The position numbers and the translations under genes were made by a program. Below the pieces are notes generated by a model. The model was given only the letters and a program-made list of their open reading frames with translations, did no database searches and was not told where the DNA came from. DNA of 60,000 nt from Cristatella mucedo (lineage: Eukaryota; Bryozoa; Phylactolaemata; Cristatellidae): positions 935,001 to 995,000 of the forward strand of contig WPIO01000107.1 in the NCBI GenBank assembly GCA_009760855.2, given 5' to 3'. Positions 31,690 to 43,085 of the stretch are shown one piece after another (position 1 is the first letter of the stretch; every line of letters starts with the position of its first letter).

Positions 31690-32257
31690 GCCACTGGATG
31701 CTGGAGGCCGGCTCCGACTTAAGGCTAGAGATTGCCAGTGTTTCGCCTAGCGACGAGGGAATTATGTGCATACAAGCTGACTCAAGCAGCTTAGAAATGA
31801 TGAGCTGCCCTCAAGCAGCCTAGAAAAACGAGAGGCTGCCCTTCGAGTTACCAGTCTTCCTTAGCAGCAGCCTGCTGTCGTGCTGTAGTGTGCCTGGCAG
31901 GATGAATGGCACTTAACTACTCGGCAGTCGAGCAGCAAGTGGGTGCACGGGCCTCGTCCGTCGGGTCATGCATGTGCATAAGCTGCCACCAGCTGGCAAG
32001 TGGTTTTGGAACCGACTACCGATCGCTGGAGCAAAATAAAGCATATATGAGCTCAATAGCAGCCTAGAGTCAATGCCATGGATGGCCGGTTCCCTCTACA
32101 CCGATGGCCCTCCACGGTTCAACGACTGGGCGAGGCCTGTGTGTTTCAACGAATGAAATGCTTGATGTTTGAGTCGGGAGACATGCCTCTCGGTCGGGCT
32201 ACCCTGTCTGAAGAGACCGGTTGAGGCCTGTCACGTTTGTTGACCCTTGAGCTTTCT
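31690..32257 (+). mobile_element. Candidate long terminal repeat (right)
   Basis: Partner of 29980-30570, clearly diverged from it. It ends with GGGAGACATGCCTCTCGGTC, GAGACCGGTTGAGGCCTGTC and TGTTGACCC. A CAAAATAAAGC string at about 32034 is a candidate polyadenylation signal. Confidence 0.5.
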
Positions 32258-32801
32258 GCACAACTTGGAAAAGAACGACTAATGAATTTCACGTTTCAAT
32301 CAAATGCTGGCACTTGCTACCAATGGGTAAAAAAATATGAAACAATTCAGTAACTACGTTTTCGTCAGCTGAGTACGTTGCTCGATTTAAGGAAATCGTT
32401 CGGCAAACTTGTTGAACCGCCCACTGGAGGTCTTTCCCTCCACGTTGCAAGATTTCAGCCAGCTCACGTGCCTTATTATGAGCATTTGGAATGGTGCTGC
32501 CAAAAATTCAATGATAATTCTGTAAACTCGTTAAAGGTAAAGGCAAGCCTAGCTAGAAACTGCTTGCTGTACCTGCTCTAACAGCTTGGCTGTCCTTGAA
32601 TCCGGCTATGCCACGGGCTACCTCTCATTACTTCTAGAAACTTCCGGATATGGTCTTGGATAGAGGTGACACTTGTAAATCAGCACAAGTCCTGAAAAAC
32701 TTGAAGACTATTCTGAGATGCAGAAAGATTACCTTAAGAATAAAAACAAAACCCTATTTTTCACTAGCTAACAGCATTATGAGGCTTTTTCTAAGCTAGA
32801 G
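32258..32801. other. No gene seen
   Basis: No supported frame. The 67-codon frame 32378-32581 has no recognisable domain. Confidence 0.45.
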
Positions 32802-32998
32802 CCATGCTACTCACTACCTCAACTGCTCTCCTGACTCTGCTATGCTTCCCACTTTCTCTTTGTTGCGTGAGACGAAGTCTGTCGGCTACCGAATGCATAC
32901 CGAAAGCCGCTTAGGCTGTGAGTGCACTATACAAACCTCTACTGCGTAACAACCACATGGTCTGTATGACTTTGTGGAGTTACAGACGGAGATACACA
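32802..32998 (+). mobile_element. LINE-B 3' end
   Basis: CTACTCACTACCTCAACTGC, CCACTTTCTCTTTGTTGCGT and TTTGTGGAGTTACAGACGGA in order, ending at GATACAC. 5'-truncated to about 200 bp. Confidence 0.85.
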
Positions 32999-33465
32999 TA
33001 GCAAGTCATCGGGTGCCTTCAGTGCTCAGCTTACTGGACGAATTCCAATTCAACAGTGATGCGATCACCGATATACTTGTGGAAGAGCTGCCTGGGAATG
33101 TACTGAATAGCTTTCGGATATAGCAGGTCTTAAGATGAAGATATTTCTCAGACTTTTTCGTAGTGCCTACAACCACCTATTTCAAAAGACTGGCAAATAC
33201 ACTTAAAGCCCTTGCAGCAATGCCATATTTGAGGGATGTGTGCATTATTAGGCCGAGTCACACCATCCTGCACTTAGAAAAAGTGGGCACAAATAACCAT
33301 ATATATAGGGAGTCAGGCCAGTACAAATAGCCGCATAACTATATCATATCTAATAAAAAGTTAACCATGCCTGTGGGATTACATCAAAGGATAAGTGAAC
33401 AGCACAGAGCTCCCGGCTGCTTTGTCTGTGTACCTTCACCACGGCCACATTAGAACACTTCTCGC
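32999..33465. other. No gene seen
   Basis: No supported frame or recognised repeat. Confidence 0.5.
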
Positions 33466-33832
33466 CTACGTTGGTTCAAGCATTTGTGACATCCTATCTC
33501 GGCTTTGGTAACTCTCTGCTTACCTTTCTAACGGCCGGTGCAATCAGGAGCTTCCAACGTGTGCGAAACTGTGCAGCCTGGTTTGTCTGTCGTGAGCTTT
33601 GCAGTTGCCACATTACATCACTTCTCGCCGACCTGCATTGGTTCCTAGTCAAGCAACACATCGAATTCACGGCTCTGTCACTCACTTTCAGTTGTCTTCG
33701 TTTTTTGGCTCCAGCATGACTATCAGATCTACTACCCCACCAGGCTAAGCATCGCACAGCATGTTTTTCGGAATCTAATCGTTTACGTACACCTCATGCG
33801 AACCTCAAATCCTTCGGAGACTGTGCTTTAAA
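33466..33832 (+). mobile_element. LINE-A C-terminal ORF relic
   Basis: Translates as LVQAFVTSYLGFGNSLLTFL, CRELCSCHITSLLADLHWFL and LSDLLPHQAKHRTACFSESN, matching the LINE-A C-terminus with one stop. It ends without a 3' UTR. Confidence 0.8.
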
Positions 33833-36704
33833 GTCATGGATGGGTGACTACCATCTTTCCCCCGTGAAATTCCGGTGTTGGTTTGAGTTGATTACAAGAA
33901 ACAAGGCTCACATCTCTGGAAAAATAGGGCATTCTAAAAGAAGTCACTTGATTTTCCCTGAGATCATATGCCAGACACATCCGATGATCTGAGTCAGCAC
34001 ACTTGCTTCAATTACCAATGCTCGGAATAGACAGACGTACACATTTCTAACTTATCCATAAACAGACAGTGATAGACCTGCAGATGTGATAGCTTCACAA
34101 AACATTTTACAATGAGGAGTTTCTAAGTCTAATTAGAATGCTCCATATTGTATTGTAGGTAAATGTATGCCAATCAATGTCTAAAGCTCGATATGATGCG
34201 GTCCAGCATGCATCAAGATTTAAACTAGCAAATAGCGCTTGAAGCTTTGATCGGCCGTTTTTTAGTTTGGCTAAACAGTATTTTTGTGAAGTTTCTTACT
34301 GACGACCTGTATACAAACCTGCTGGACGATAATTACTGCCACTAAATTCACATCCGCCACTAAGCTAAGTACTTTTTCTGACGTTCTGACAGTGCTGATG
34401 TTCGCGATTATGCACTCAAAGTGTCCTCTATCCAAACGATTTATCGCCATTTTGGGGCATTGGTGGCCCTTGAAGTAATAACCTTTCTAGGTTGATGACT
34501 TTCCACGTTCAGATTATTGCCAGCACCGTATCCCGGAAGTAGCTAGCAGAGTGAGTCGGCCGATCCAATTAAGGCTAGCTCGTGTCTACTGCTATTGACC
34601 CAGAATATGAGGCCCTTTACCCTTACCTACCCGGACCTAAAATATTGATAGTATAGTAGTCACTAGAGAGGTGGCATATTGGCATGGCGAAATTGGAGTG
34701 TAAAGGACCTGCTAGCAAGGCCTCCGTACTCACCGATACTCGCTGCTGAAGATGCTCTCTGTCCCACTGTACCTGACGGTTTACTATTTAAAGCGAGTCT
34801 GCCGTGCAGCCTGGAGCTAATCGATGCCTGTATTAGTGCCTCGGCTTGCTTTTGTTGCAGCTAACAATGCGCTTTTGTTATGGCTGTATGGAGCCTTTTG
34901 CTAGTACAGAAACGCGATCAATGTCCGTTCTGAAAGCCACCTATTCTCGGCTTTTCTCTGGCCAAGCTAGGCAGTACAGGCTGCAGTTCTATTCAGAGTC
35001 TTAACTCCTACGGGAATCAGGAACCCTCAATGAAAGGCCACTACTAGCAGCCGGTCACACAAGCCCGGCTCCATCTTTTGTTGTATCCATCTGGCTATTT
35101 TTTAGTGAGTTATCTTCGGGTGAACCAACCTTCAAGCCCTGCTGATGTGGTTTGTTTGGTCTGCAGAAAGGCTAATTTCGGAGCCAAATCGTGTTGGAGA
35201 TGGTGTGATAAGCACTAGTGCTAGCTATAGCGAATTGATTAGGGATGTTCCATGACGGAGTGGTGCTCTCTCGACTGGGACGTGCTTTAGGCTAAGCCTC
35301 TAAAGGCTCTAGTACCCAAATGGGACGAACCTCAAACGAGCGAATTAGCACAGATCATCGCATTCTGCTTAATAGCAACGGTGGCTACTTATAGGCACCT
35401 ACTGCTTTTTTCCGGGTTTTACGGCATATCCTTAGAACTATAATTTAATTAGTCATCAAGTGGCCCTTCTACATACAACTCGGATGGCCAAAATGTCAAT
35501 TACACTGACCTTCCTGGAAGGTGAATACAAAGGAAGGGAGCCAAGGCAAAGGAAGGGAACGAAGATAAAGAAAGGGAACCAAGAAAAGATCCGTGAACGA
35601 TGGAAGACAATATGTAGCTAAGGTAGGAAGAGTATACAATTGAATTTAAAAGAGCTAACCAAATCAGTCAAAGAATGAAGACGAATTAGATGCTTAGACT
35701 TTTGAACTTGTGAGACCGAAGGAGAATTAGGGCAAGTAAATGTAAGCCATTAGTGTGGCAATTGGAAAAAGTGTTTCTAGAAAAGTTTGAAGTGTGCCGT
35801 AAAACGCAGATTTGCACATATTTAGTTTATCTTATCTCAATTAGTCTTCAGGAGATACTTGCCATCAACGCGATAGCATAGTAATTTCAGGCCTGAGGAA
35901 AGTGCATAAATAAGCAGTTAATTCGCTGTTAGAGCTTGGATAATTTAGAGCACAGACACAGCTTAGTACTGACTAGATAAAAACCGAGAGTGTGATTAGC
36001 GAGGGCATCGGCTTGAAGTTGTGTGCACAAAGTGCACGGAAGGTTCCAACATAAATCGCCGAATAATGCTTACATTAATGATTCTTTAAGTGACTAACTG
36101 TTATTGACGTCTGGACTCTCATAACTATCACTGAGATCGTTCAATGTCCGGTTTCGTGCAATGCCGCTGGTAACAATTGAGCTTCGAAAAGTGCTGCACC
36201 AAGTTATCTCCTGGTCAATTGTACAAAAAGATGTACGCCAATGTAACCAACTAGCGACAGAAATTACTCAGAAGACTACTTTATTACCGAAGCAGGGATG
36301 TTTCGGCGAAATTTCAGCTGTAAATGCCGACAGGAGTAGGCTAGCAATATTTATGAACAGGCTTAATCCTTTAGATTCTCGGGCAACCCTTGTTTAGAGA
36401 GCTCGAATAAGAATTTTAAAAGAGTCAATGGACGGAAGTTTTTATATCGCTACGATGCAAGTTCAACTTTTCAATTAAATGGCACCGTCAACTCCGCAGT
36501 TAAATAAACCGACTGTAACCCGAGGAATGTTTCCAAAATCAGTGTCACCAAGGCAGGAGTACTTCAGCTGAGGTTGATCAAGTTTGAGAAATTGGATCGA
36601 AGAGATTCTCTCTATTATTCATGGGACATTCATTATGTGCCTAATTTATATAATCTGGAACTGCTGAAAAGCAGAGCAGCTCGGTCGGTCTCTGGTGGTC
36701 ATTG
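33833..36704. other. 2.9 kb without a supported gene
   Basis: Unique-looking sequence. The only structure noted is a purine-rich imperfect tandem repeat at 35513-35600. Frames such as 34679-34864 and 36161-36397 have no domain. Confidence 0.45.
35513..35600 (+). repeat. Purine-rich imperfect tandem repeat
   Basis: About four copies of an 18-22 bp unit around AAGGAAGGGAACCAAGGCAA. Confidence 0.6.
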
Positions 36705-37222
36705 TAAGAATGATAAGAATGATTCACTTGGTAAAACGCCCTCAGAGAACTCAATCTCTTTCTTGGCGCTTTAAATTTGCTGCAGAAGGAAATACGATCG
36801 AATCGTGAGAGTGGTGTCATGCTTGATATACAACATGAATAGCATGGCTAGGGGTGCCGTGCACAGGGTCAGCACGCATAAGCACACAATGGACGAATCA
36901 CAGAGACCCACTAAATTCTGTTACAAACAGGTGCGTTTTTAAGTTTTTTTAAAATGTGGTCAAGTCAGGGGATGCCTTGAGGCAAGTCGGGAGTGAGTTC
37001 CAGCCTTTGGGAGCAGACGAACTCAATGCACGGTCTCTAAAGGATTTGAGATTTGTACGAGTTATTAGTAAATAGTTAGATTCCAAAAAGTGGGTGTTAC
37101 AGTGCTTGGCCTGGTGGGGAGTAGATCTGATAGATAGGCTGAAGTCAAATAATGAAGGGACCTTAAAGTGAGCGACAAAACCTTGAAGTCGGTCCCTTGC
37201 TTGACTGGTAGCCATTTCGGTA
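36705..37222 (-). mobile_element. LINE-A 3' end
   Basis: On minus: the C-terminal codons (PHQAKHCNTHFLESNYLLIT, SAPKGWNSLPTC), the 3' UTR with the CATGCTATTCATGTTG block, a stem-loop, and a degraded ATT tail. Confidence 0.85.
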
Positions 37223-38204
37223 GAGGGCTCCTGGCACTACTTCCTTTTGCTCTTTACTTGTTCGCTGTAAATCCTTATTCATTAAATGTCCACTACAGTC
37301 GTGGCGGCTGTGCTTATACAACCTTGCTCCTGCTTCAACACAGGCGTAATGGCAAATGCGATTCTCATTTCTCATTTCTGAAAGTCAGCAAAAGTGATTA
37401 ATGGCTCACCGTTTCCATGGCTACGAAAAGGGATTCGTGAATGGCGAGTAGCGTCGTCTGGAAGTGACTATGACGGCTACTCCATTGAGGGAGGATGACA
37501 ACGAAGAATTCACTAAGTTTGTCACATTGTGCAGCATAGCCAACATGCCACAACCACAAATCTCAAAGTCAAGATCACGGAGTCTCCACTTCCCTCAAAA
37601 TAGTGTGTACCCACCAATGAGCTTCAGCGTTTTTTATCTAGTGATTGACTCGATGGACAATTTATTGTATGCATTCAATGTCGGACAATCATGCAGCAGC
37701 TTGTTTTTAGTTAAGACTGATACGGCTGTTCGAGTTAAACCTACGAAATTATAACTGGTGATTATCAAATGCTATTTCTGAATGGTAATAGCTAGGAGCC
37801 AGTTATTGCGAGAATCTATGGCTAAGGTCCCCGAAAAGCTGATGATTCAGGATGGGCAGTCACCTGTGTTCCTCCTTAGTTTGCTTTTGCATGTGAGCAG
37901 GTTTGAGCTTTATTTCAACCGAGCCATTAAGTTAAAATTAGAAGAGCAGTGCAGTCGTCAAGAGTGCTATTATCTCAATAAAAAATTCATAGTAATTTAG
38001 CACTTTTTCTGAATCCACAAAAACACGCACTTGGTCATATCATAACTAACACAGCAAGTGGTCAATACCTACGTAGTGAGCACGTACAGTACATGACTGC
38101 TTACACGGCTACCTGAGATGCCGTTAGTAGTCCGTGTAACTATGTTAATGGCGTGCAGGACGCGAAGATCTAAGTACTTAGTTTTATCTTCAAAAAGACA
38201 TTCC
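37223..38204. other. No gene supported
   Basis: Contains a 96-codon plus-strand frame (37464-37754, starting MTMTATPLREDDNEEF). It has no recognised domain and no splice support. A small unknown exon cannot be excluded. Confidence 0.35.
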
Positions 38205-38371
38205 ATTTATATATGATTCATTTGTATGATTCATTTGTATAGCGCCCAAAGAGAACTAAATCTCTATTCAGGTGCTCACATATGCCTCAGGGCTCGAGCC
38301 CACGACCTCAGCCAGACTCGGTCGGGGTGAGCACCTTAACCGCTGGACCAACCCAGCTCGGCATTTAGATA
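38205..38371 (-). mobile_element. SINE1 copy with imperfect target-site duplication
   Basis: Minus-strand SINE1 starting GCCGAGCTGGGTTGGTCCAG, B-box GGGCTCGAGCCC, shared tail, and a tail in which ATGATTCATTTGT is duplicated. Flanked by ATTTATATA (38205-38213) and ATTTAGATA (38363-38371), one mismatch. Confidence 0.85.
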
Positions 38372-38824
38372 AATAAAGCAAAGCTGCACTTTGTGACAAG
38401 CTCCAGAAATTGCTCTATAATTCGCTTTTCAAGTCCATTAGCAACACCTCTTAAGCTTGTCACCAAACATTGGCTGGAACAATGCGGAAATCTATAATGG
38501 TCCATTAAAAATAGACTGGACGCTGTTGGGTGACGCTCCCATTTAGATTTCTTTTTCGTGTATACTCTATTTTTAATGCACCTAGGAAATTCCATCGATA
38601 ATGTCGCGCAGCCTGCGACACAACCATCCTACCAATGATTGACGCCGAGGTCATAACAGCATACAGCCAGAGGCCGTCCTCACTTCCCTTCCCTTGATAT
38701 GCCTGTACTCCTTACCCTTCTTCCTGCTAACCTATAATCTACGCCTGCTGCTGCCGAAAAGCTCGAACTTCACGCAGTTAGTAACAGTGCCAGGAGCGGC
38801 ATCGTTACAGGCTAAGGTACCTGC
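38372..38824. other. No gene seen
   Basis: Short frames only. Confidence 0.5.
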
Positions 38825-38902
38825 ACGAAAGGAGCTCGGAGGCCGAACTCCAGAGCCTTGGTCGCATAGCACTCTAAACGCTGGACCCAACCAGCCGGCG
38901 AA
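38825..38902 (-). mobile_element. SINE1-like head fragment
   Basis: On minus, GCTGGTTGGGTCCAGCGTTT, GACCAAGGCTCTGGA and GTTCGGCCTCCGAG follow the SINE1 head with several changes. The tail is absent. Confidence 0.5.
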
Positions 38903-39275
38903 TGCTTCAGAGTCTGTAACGGCAGAAGTCGTAATGACTTTGCTGGCGCACTGCTATGCTTGAGGGTATTCTACAGAATACACAGAACATGAGGGCTTTC
39001 GGTGAACAGATGATCGGCCAACATTCTGACTTAAGAAATGATGTGTAGAAAAGACGAGGCAGGCGAGAGATCGGAGTAATGAGAGCCGCCTCAAAATAAG
39101 AAGGGCGAGAGCAGAGAATGAAAGGGTCGGCGCCGGGAGGCTTTGACAGCCACCGCCTAAGGATGCGTTTGTGTAGGGCTCAACACTATTGATATGACGG
39201 TTATACTTTGGCCAAGAGGGCTATGAAGTGGCCTAAGCCATTTCAACCCTGGGTACACACCGGCCGGGGGAGGGG
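38903..39275. other. No gene seen
   Basis: Moderately GC-rich, without a supported frame. Confidence 0.45.
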
Positions 39276-40260
39276 TAATAATAATAATAATAAGGCACTT
39301 GATAAAGCGCCCTCAGAGAACTCAATCTTTTTCTAGGCATTAGCTGCTAAGGGAAATGCGATTGAAGGGTGAGTAATATCATGCTTGATTAAAAAAAAAG
39401 GAATAACATGGTTATTGGTGACATGCCCAGGGTCAGCATGCAAATGTGGTTAGTGGCAGCATGCACAGTATCAGCACGCATAAGCACACGATGGAAGAAT
39501 CACAGGGACCCACTAAATGCTGTCCTTAATAGGTGTGTTTTCAAGTTTTTTTTAATGTGGTCAAGTCAGGCGATGTTCTGTCGCAATTTGGGAGTGAGTT
39601 CCAGGCTTTGGGAGCATACGAACTAAATGCGCGGTCTCCAAAAGATTAGAGGTTTATACGAAGTATTTGTAATGTAATGTAATGTATCTCCGTCAGTAAC
39701 TCCACAAAGTCATAAAGACCATGTGGGTGTTACGCAGGAGAGTTTTGTATAGCGCACTCACAGCCTAAGCGGCTTTCGGTACGCATTCGGTAGCCCACAG
39801 ACTTCGTCTCACGCAACAAAGAGAAAGTGGGAAGCATTGCCGAGTCAGGAGAGCAGTTGAGGTAGTGAGTAGCATAGAAGTAGCAGTTCAGGACCGCTGA
39901 AAAAGATGTGCCATAGTCGGCAGTTGGAGAGTAGTTGTAGTTGCGTAGGAATTGTAGAAGCGAGTTCCACAGTCTAGGACCTGCAGAGCTAAAGCTTCTG
40001 TCGCCAACGGTCTTTAAGCGGAGGAATGAGACACCTAATTTATTGTCCACACAGGACCTGAGAGCGCGAACAGGCTGAAACTGATCTAGCAGTTCAGCTA
40101 GGTACGAAGGAGCTAAGCCGTGGCGGGCCTTGTGGGTCAGCGTAGACTGTTGCATTCCGAAAAGTGGGTGGTACGCTGTTTGGCCTGGTGAGGGAGTATA
40201 TCTGAGAGATGGGCTGGAGCCAAAGAATGAAGTGACCTAAAAGTGAGCGACAAAACCTTA
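39276..40260 (-). mobile_element. LINE-A 3' end split by a LINE-B insertion
   Basis: 39276-39668 is the (AAT)n, stem-loop, 3' UTR and last codons of LINE-A on minus. 40144-40260 continues the same ORF upstream (the block equivalent to 11662-11778). The LINE-B piece between them interrupts it. Confidence 0.9.
39669..40143 (-). mobile_element. LINE-B 3' end nested in LINE-A
   Basis: A 475-bp LINE-B end: AATGTAATGTAATG tail, TTTGTGGAGTTACTGACGGA on minus, and C-terminal codons up to LTHKARHGLAPSYLAELLDQ. The shared string GTA at both junctions is either a 3-bp target duplication or microhomology. Same strand as its host element. Confidence 0.88.
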
Positions 40261-40374
40261 CACTAGCTTGCTACAACGGTTCTTACTGGAGTACTATAAC
40301 TTACTATAGGCTGATCTTCCGGAAAAGCTACTAAGCTTCCTCCAATTGTTTGATGAATATGACTATTAGGAGCC

Positions 40375-40551
40375 GTGATGGCACACTAGGTAAGGCGGTT
40401 GCTTTCACGACCTCGGTCCCGAGGTCGTGGTTTCGATTCCTGCCGTGGGCGATCCTTTATTGCCACTGCAAGAGGTGGTGATAGCCGTATAGGCTCTTCA
40501 GTCGCTATACAAAAAGAGGCTGTTTAACCGCCTTACCTAGTGTGCCATCAC
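40375..40551 (+). mobile_element. SINE2 copy bounded by 26-bp perfect inverted repeats
   Basis: The head starts GTGATGGCACACTAGGTAAG, has a B-box-like GGTTTCGATTCC at about 40429, then the GATCCTTTATTGCCACTGCA body and the GTCGCTATACAAAAAGAGGC tail. The last 26 bases (40526-40551) are the exact reverse complement of the first 26 (40375-40400). An internal 11-bp arm palindrome, CACGACCTCGG..CCGAGGTCGTG, sits where the anticodon arm would be. Confidence 0.75.
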
Positions 40552-40811
40552 CTAGTTCTTGCGTCGAGACATCTTTACCACAAATGAACTATATTCATTT
40601 GTTGAAACTGTCACCTTTCATCCGCATCACTTTGTATATGAATCCCATTTCATTGACTGTCTTACTGAGTCAGCTTTATTGCCCCTACTCTTTGTTGCCC
40701 GATATTAAGTCAGCTAGCGTCCTAGTACCGAAAGCAAGTTAGTTTTTTTTCGGCTGCAGCCCAATGCCTACTTTGTCCTAGTGGCTTTCTAATGGAATTT
40801 CAGTTAGTCAA

Positions 40812-40960
40812 GTATTCTCACTTATATAGCGGCTAAAGAGCCTTAATGGTTACGGCTCCCACGCTTGCAGAGGGAAACAAAGGATTACCTGTTGCTGAAC
40901 TTGAAACCACGACCTGGATCTGGATATGCACATTCCTCAGCCCTCGGCGTAAAGATTTGA
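40812..40960 (-). mobile_element. SINE2-like relic
   Basis: Degraded minus-strand copy: TTATATAGCGGCTAAAGAGCC (tail and body side on plus), CCACGCTTGCAGAGG and GAACTTGAAACCACGACC (B-box side). Weak but in the right order. Confidence 0.4.
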
Positions 40961-41325
40961 GGCAATTGTGGAGTCCAGATCGAGCTACAATGCTTCCATT
41001 TACTGTACATGCACGTCCACACTGTTTCAACCAAAAGCCACAGTTTATCCAAAGCCAATACAGATTCGCCTGTCATACTGCAACGATATGTTATAGCCTA
41101 ACCAGAGACTTTAACTGTACGTTAATTGTGATTATTTATTTATTATATATTTATTATTTATTATTTATGTGATTATTTGCGATCAGCTTTCGAGCACTCA
41201 TTCTCATGCTAAGGATCGCTGCTTATGTCTCATTTTTAGTAATTGTATACATGCTTGTTAATGCAAGACTCATTTTGACATAGCAGGTGACTAACAAACG
41301 CAAGCTAATCATTAAAAAATAGTAT
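40961..41325. other. No gene seen
   Basis: Includes an AT-rich TTATTTATT tract near 41133-41168. Confidence 0.5.
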
Positions 41326-41329
41326 AACA

Positions 41330-41950
41330 GCAGTGAATTTGTCTAGTGCCCTCAGAGAACTGAATCTATTTATAGGCACTTTACAGATGCTACATAGAAG
41401 GCATCACCAAGTGATTGGTGGTAATATCCGCAAGGAGCAGGCACAATGCAAGCAGGTACATACACACGATAATCGATTCACAAAACCGAATGCGTACCGA
41501 AAGCCGCTTAGGCTGTGAGTGCGCCAAACAAAACTCTCCTGCGTAACACCCACGTGGTCTTTATGACTTTGTGGAGTTACTGACGGAGATACATTACAAA
41601 AACTCATCAAATTGCTGTAATAAACAGGTGCATTTTAAGCTTCTTTTATCTGTCGTCGTGTCAGGTGACGTTGCGACGTGCGTTCCAAAAGAGTGAGCAG
41701 TAGTAGAGTGGTAGTTCTAGAAGAACGAGCTCCGGGTTTTGGTTACATAAGAGAAATTTATGGTGTCCAACTGTTTTGAGGTTCGTACAGATTATGGCTT
41801 AACGATTCCAGTCAGAATAGCGGGTTGTACGAATCTTCACCTGGTTCGGGAGTAGCTCTGATTCTCTGATGGCTGGGATCAGAGAATGAAGGGACCAAAA
41901 ACTAAATTGGAGAACCTTGGAGTCAATAGGTGTGCTTCTGACGTAGATAT
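41330..41950 (-). mobile_element. LINE-A 3' end relic split by a LINE-B tail
   Basis: 41330-41484 carries the degraded LINE-A stem-loop and 3' UTR on minus. 41598-41950 continues into the C-terminal codons (AATAAACAGGTGCATTTTAA on plus is the equivalent of 39529-39549). Confidence 0.65.
41485..41597 (+). mobile_element. LINE-B terminal 110 bp nested in LINE-A
   Basis: CGAATGCGTACCGAAAGCCG through TTTGTGGAGTTACTGACGGA to GATACATTACA, on the strand opposite to its host element. ACAAAA occurs at both junctions and may be the target duplication. Confidence 0.75.
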
Positions 41951-42178
41951 TCTTGAATTCCACTCTAAATGATATAGTATTTATTCTTTCTAGTAATTTT
42001 TATCTCATCAGATACCAATTCACACTCTTCTTGTACAGCATGTGTAGAGCACCTTGAACGATGTAATAAGCACGAAACCTACAGCACGCATAGGCTAAAC
42101 AAGTACAGTCAATTTGGGCGGCAAAATGCTGAGAGAAACAGTTGAGTTTCTGGCCGCCTCTTCAAATGTCGAATTTCG

Positions 42179-42520
42179 CTATTGGCTCAAATTAGCAGTC
42201 TTGACTTCAGAGCTGCCACGCATTGGGAGATATCGTATGTGTCTAGAAAAATGCCTACGTCTGCCATCCATGTCATCTTGATCTTCCTTCCTTCCAAGAT
42301 GGCAGACGGTGTTTGGTAGGCCAGCTGCTGCATTCTTAATGACGACACGGAAGTAGCGCAAGAGGCTGCCATTTATCCCAACGGTTCCAGCGGTTAAGTA
42401 ATCAGCGTTGGCAGCAGCATGCGTTTCCAGGAATGGCTCTTCGTACGATGACAGTTGTGCAAGCCTATGTAACTGAAAACTGTGCATCGAAGCTAAGAAA
42501 TTCATAAAAACATGACGCAC
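42179..42520 (-). other. Unassigned open frame, possible exon
   Basis: A 113-codon minus-strand frame starts at the initiator at 42520. A 3'-splice-like CAG lies inside it (about 42475 on minus). A second overlapping frame (42372-42187) reads as plausible protein as well. I recognise no domain in either and find no partner exons. Confidence 0.15.
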
Positions 42521-42566
42521 AGGTAAGGTAGATTAATGAGATTAAATGATGTCGGCACTCAGACGA

Positions 42567-43085
42567 AATAGCGTGCACACCAAACAGCCCCAGACAAAAT
42601 AGTTCCGACAAAATTGTTCCGATTAATTAAAAGAATATTGTTACGAATCTAGTTTACTTCTATTACCTTACAGCATCGAACATACTCTATTGCGATGATG
42701 AAAAGGAAATTTTAAAATATTCTTTATTAAAAATTTAGAAAGTTAACATGAATTGACAAATTGTTTTACAAATTAGGAATAACTCAAGAATAACTTACCG
42801 AACAATAATCCAAATTTTCTCATTTATTTATTGTTTTCGTTACTGCCATATTTTTTATATTCCTTCCTGTCCATATTTACCAGTGACAGTGGAGAACGTC
42901 AAATCACAGAAAGGAAAAGTAGTGTTAATAATTTAAGGGTAAACCCTAAACTCCAAATCCTAAACCCTAAACTTTAATTTTGTATTATAGGTCTCCGTCA
43001 GTATGCCTTTATCCGAAAATTATCAGATTTGTGGGGCTATTTTGTCGGCATTATTTTGTCCTGCGCTGTTTTGGGTGCAGGCCAT
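42567..43085. mobile_element. Unclassified TIR element with TTTTGTC subrepeats
   Basis: The left segment (about 42572-42632: CCAAACAGCCCCAGACAAAA, then TAGTTCCGACAAAATTGTTCC) is, with scattered mismatches, the reverse complement of 43030-43080 (GGGGCTATTTTGTCGGCATT, then ATTTTGTCCTGCGCTGTTTTGG). About 400 bp of AT-rich DNA without a coding frame lies between them. This is the shape of a non-autonomous DNA transposon. The superfamily is not recognised. Confidence 0.5.
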
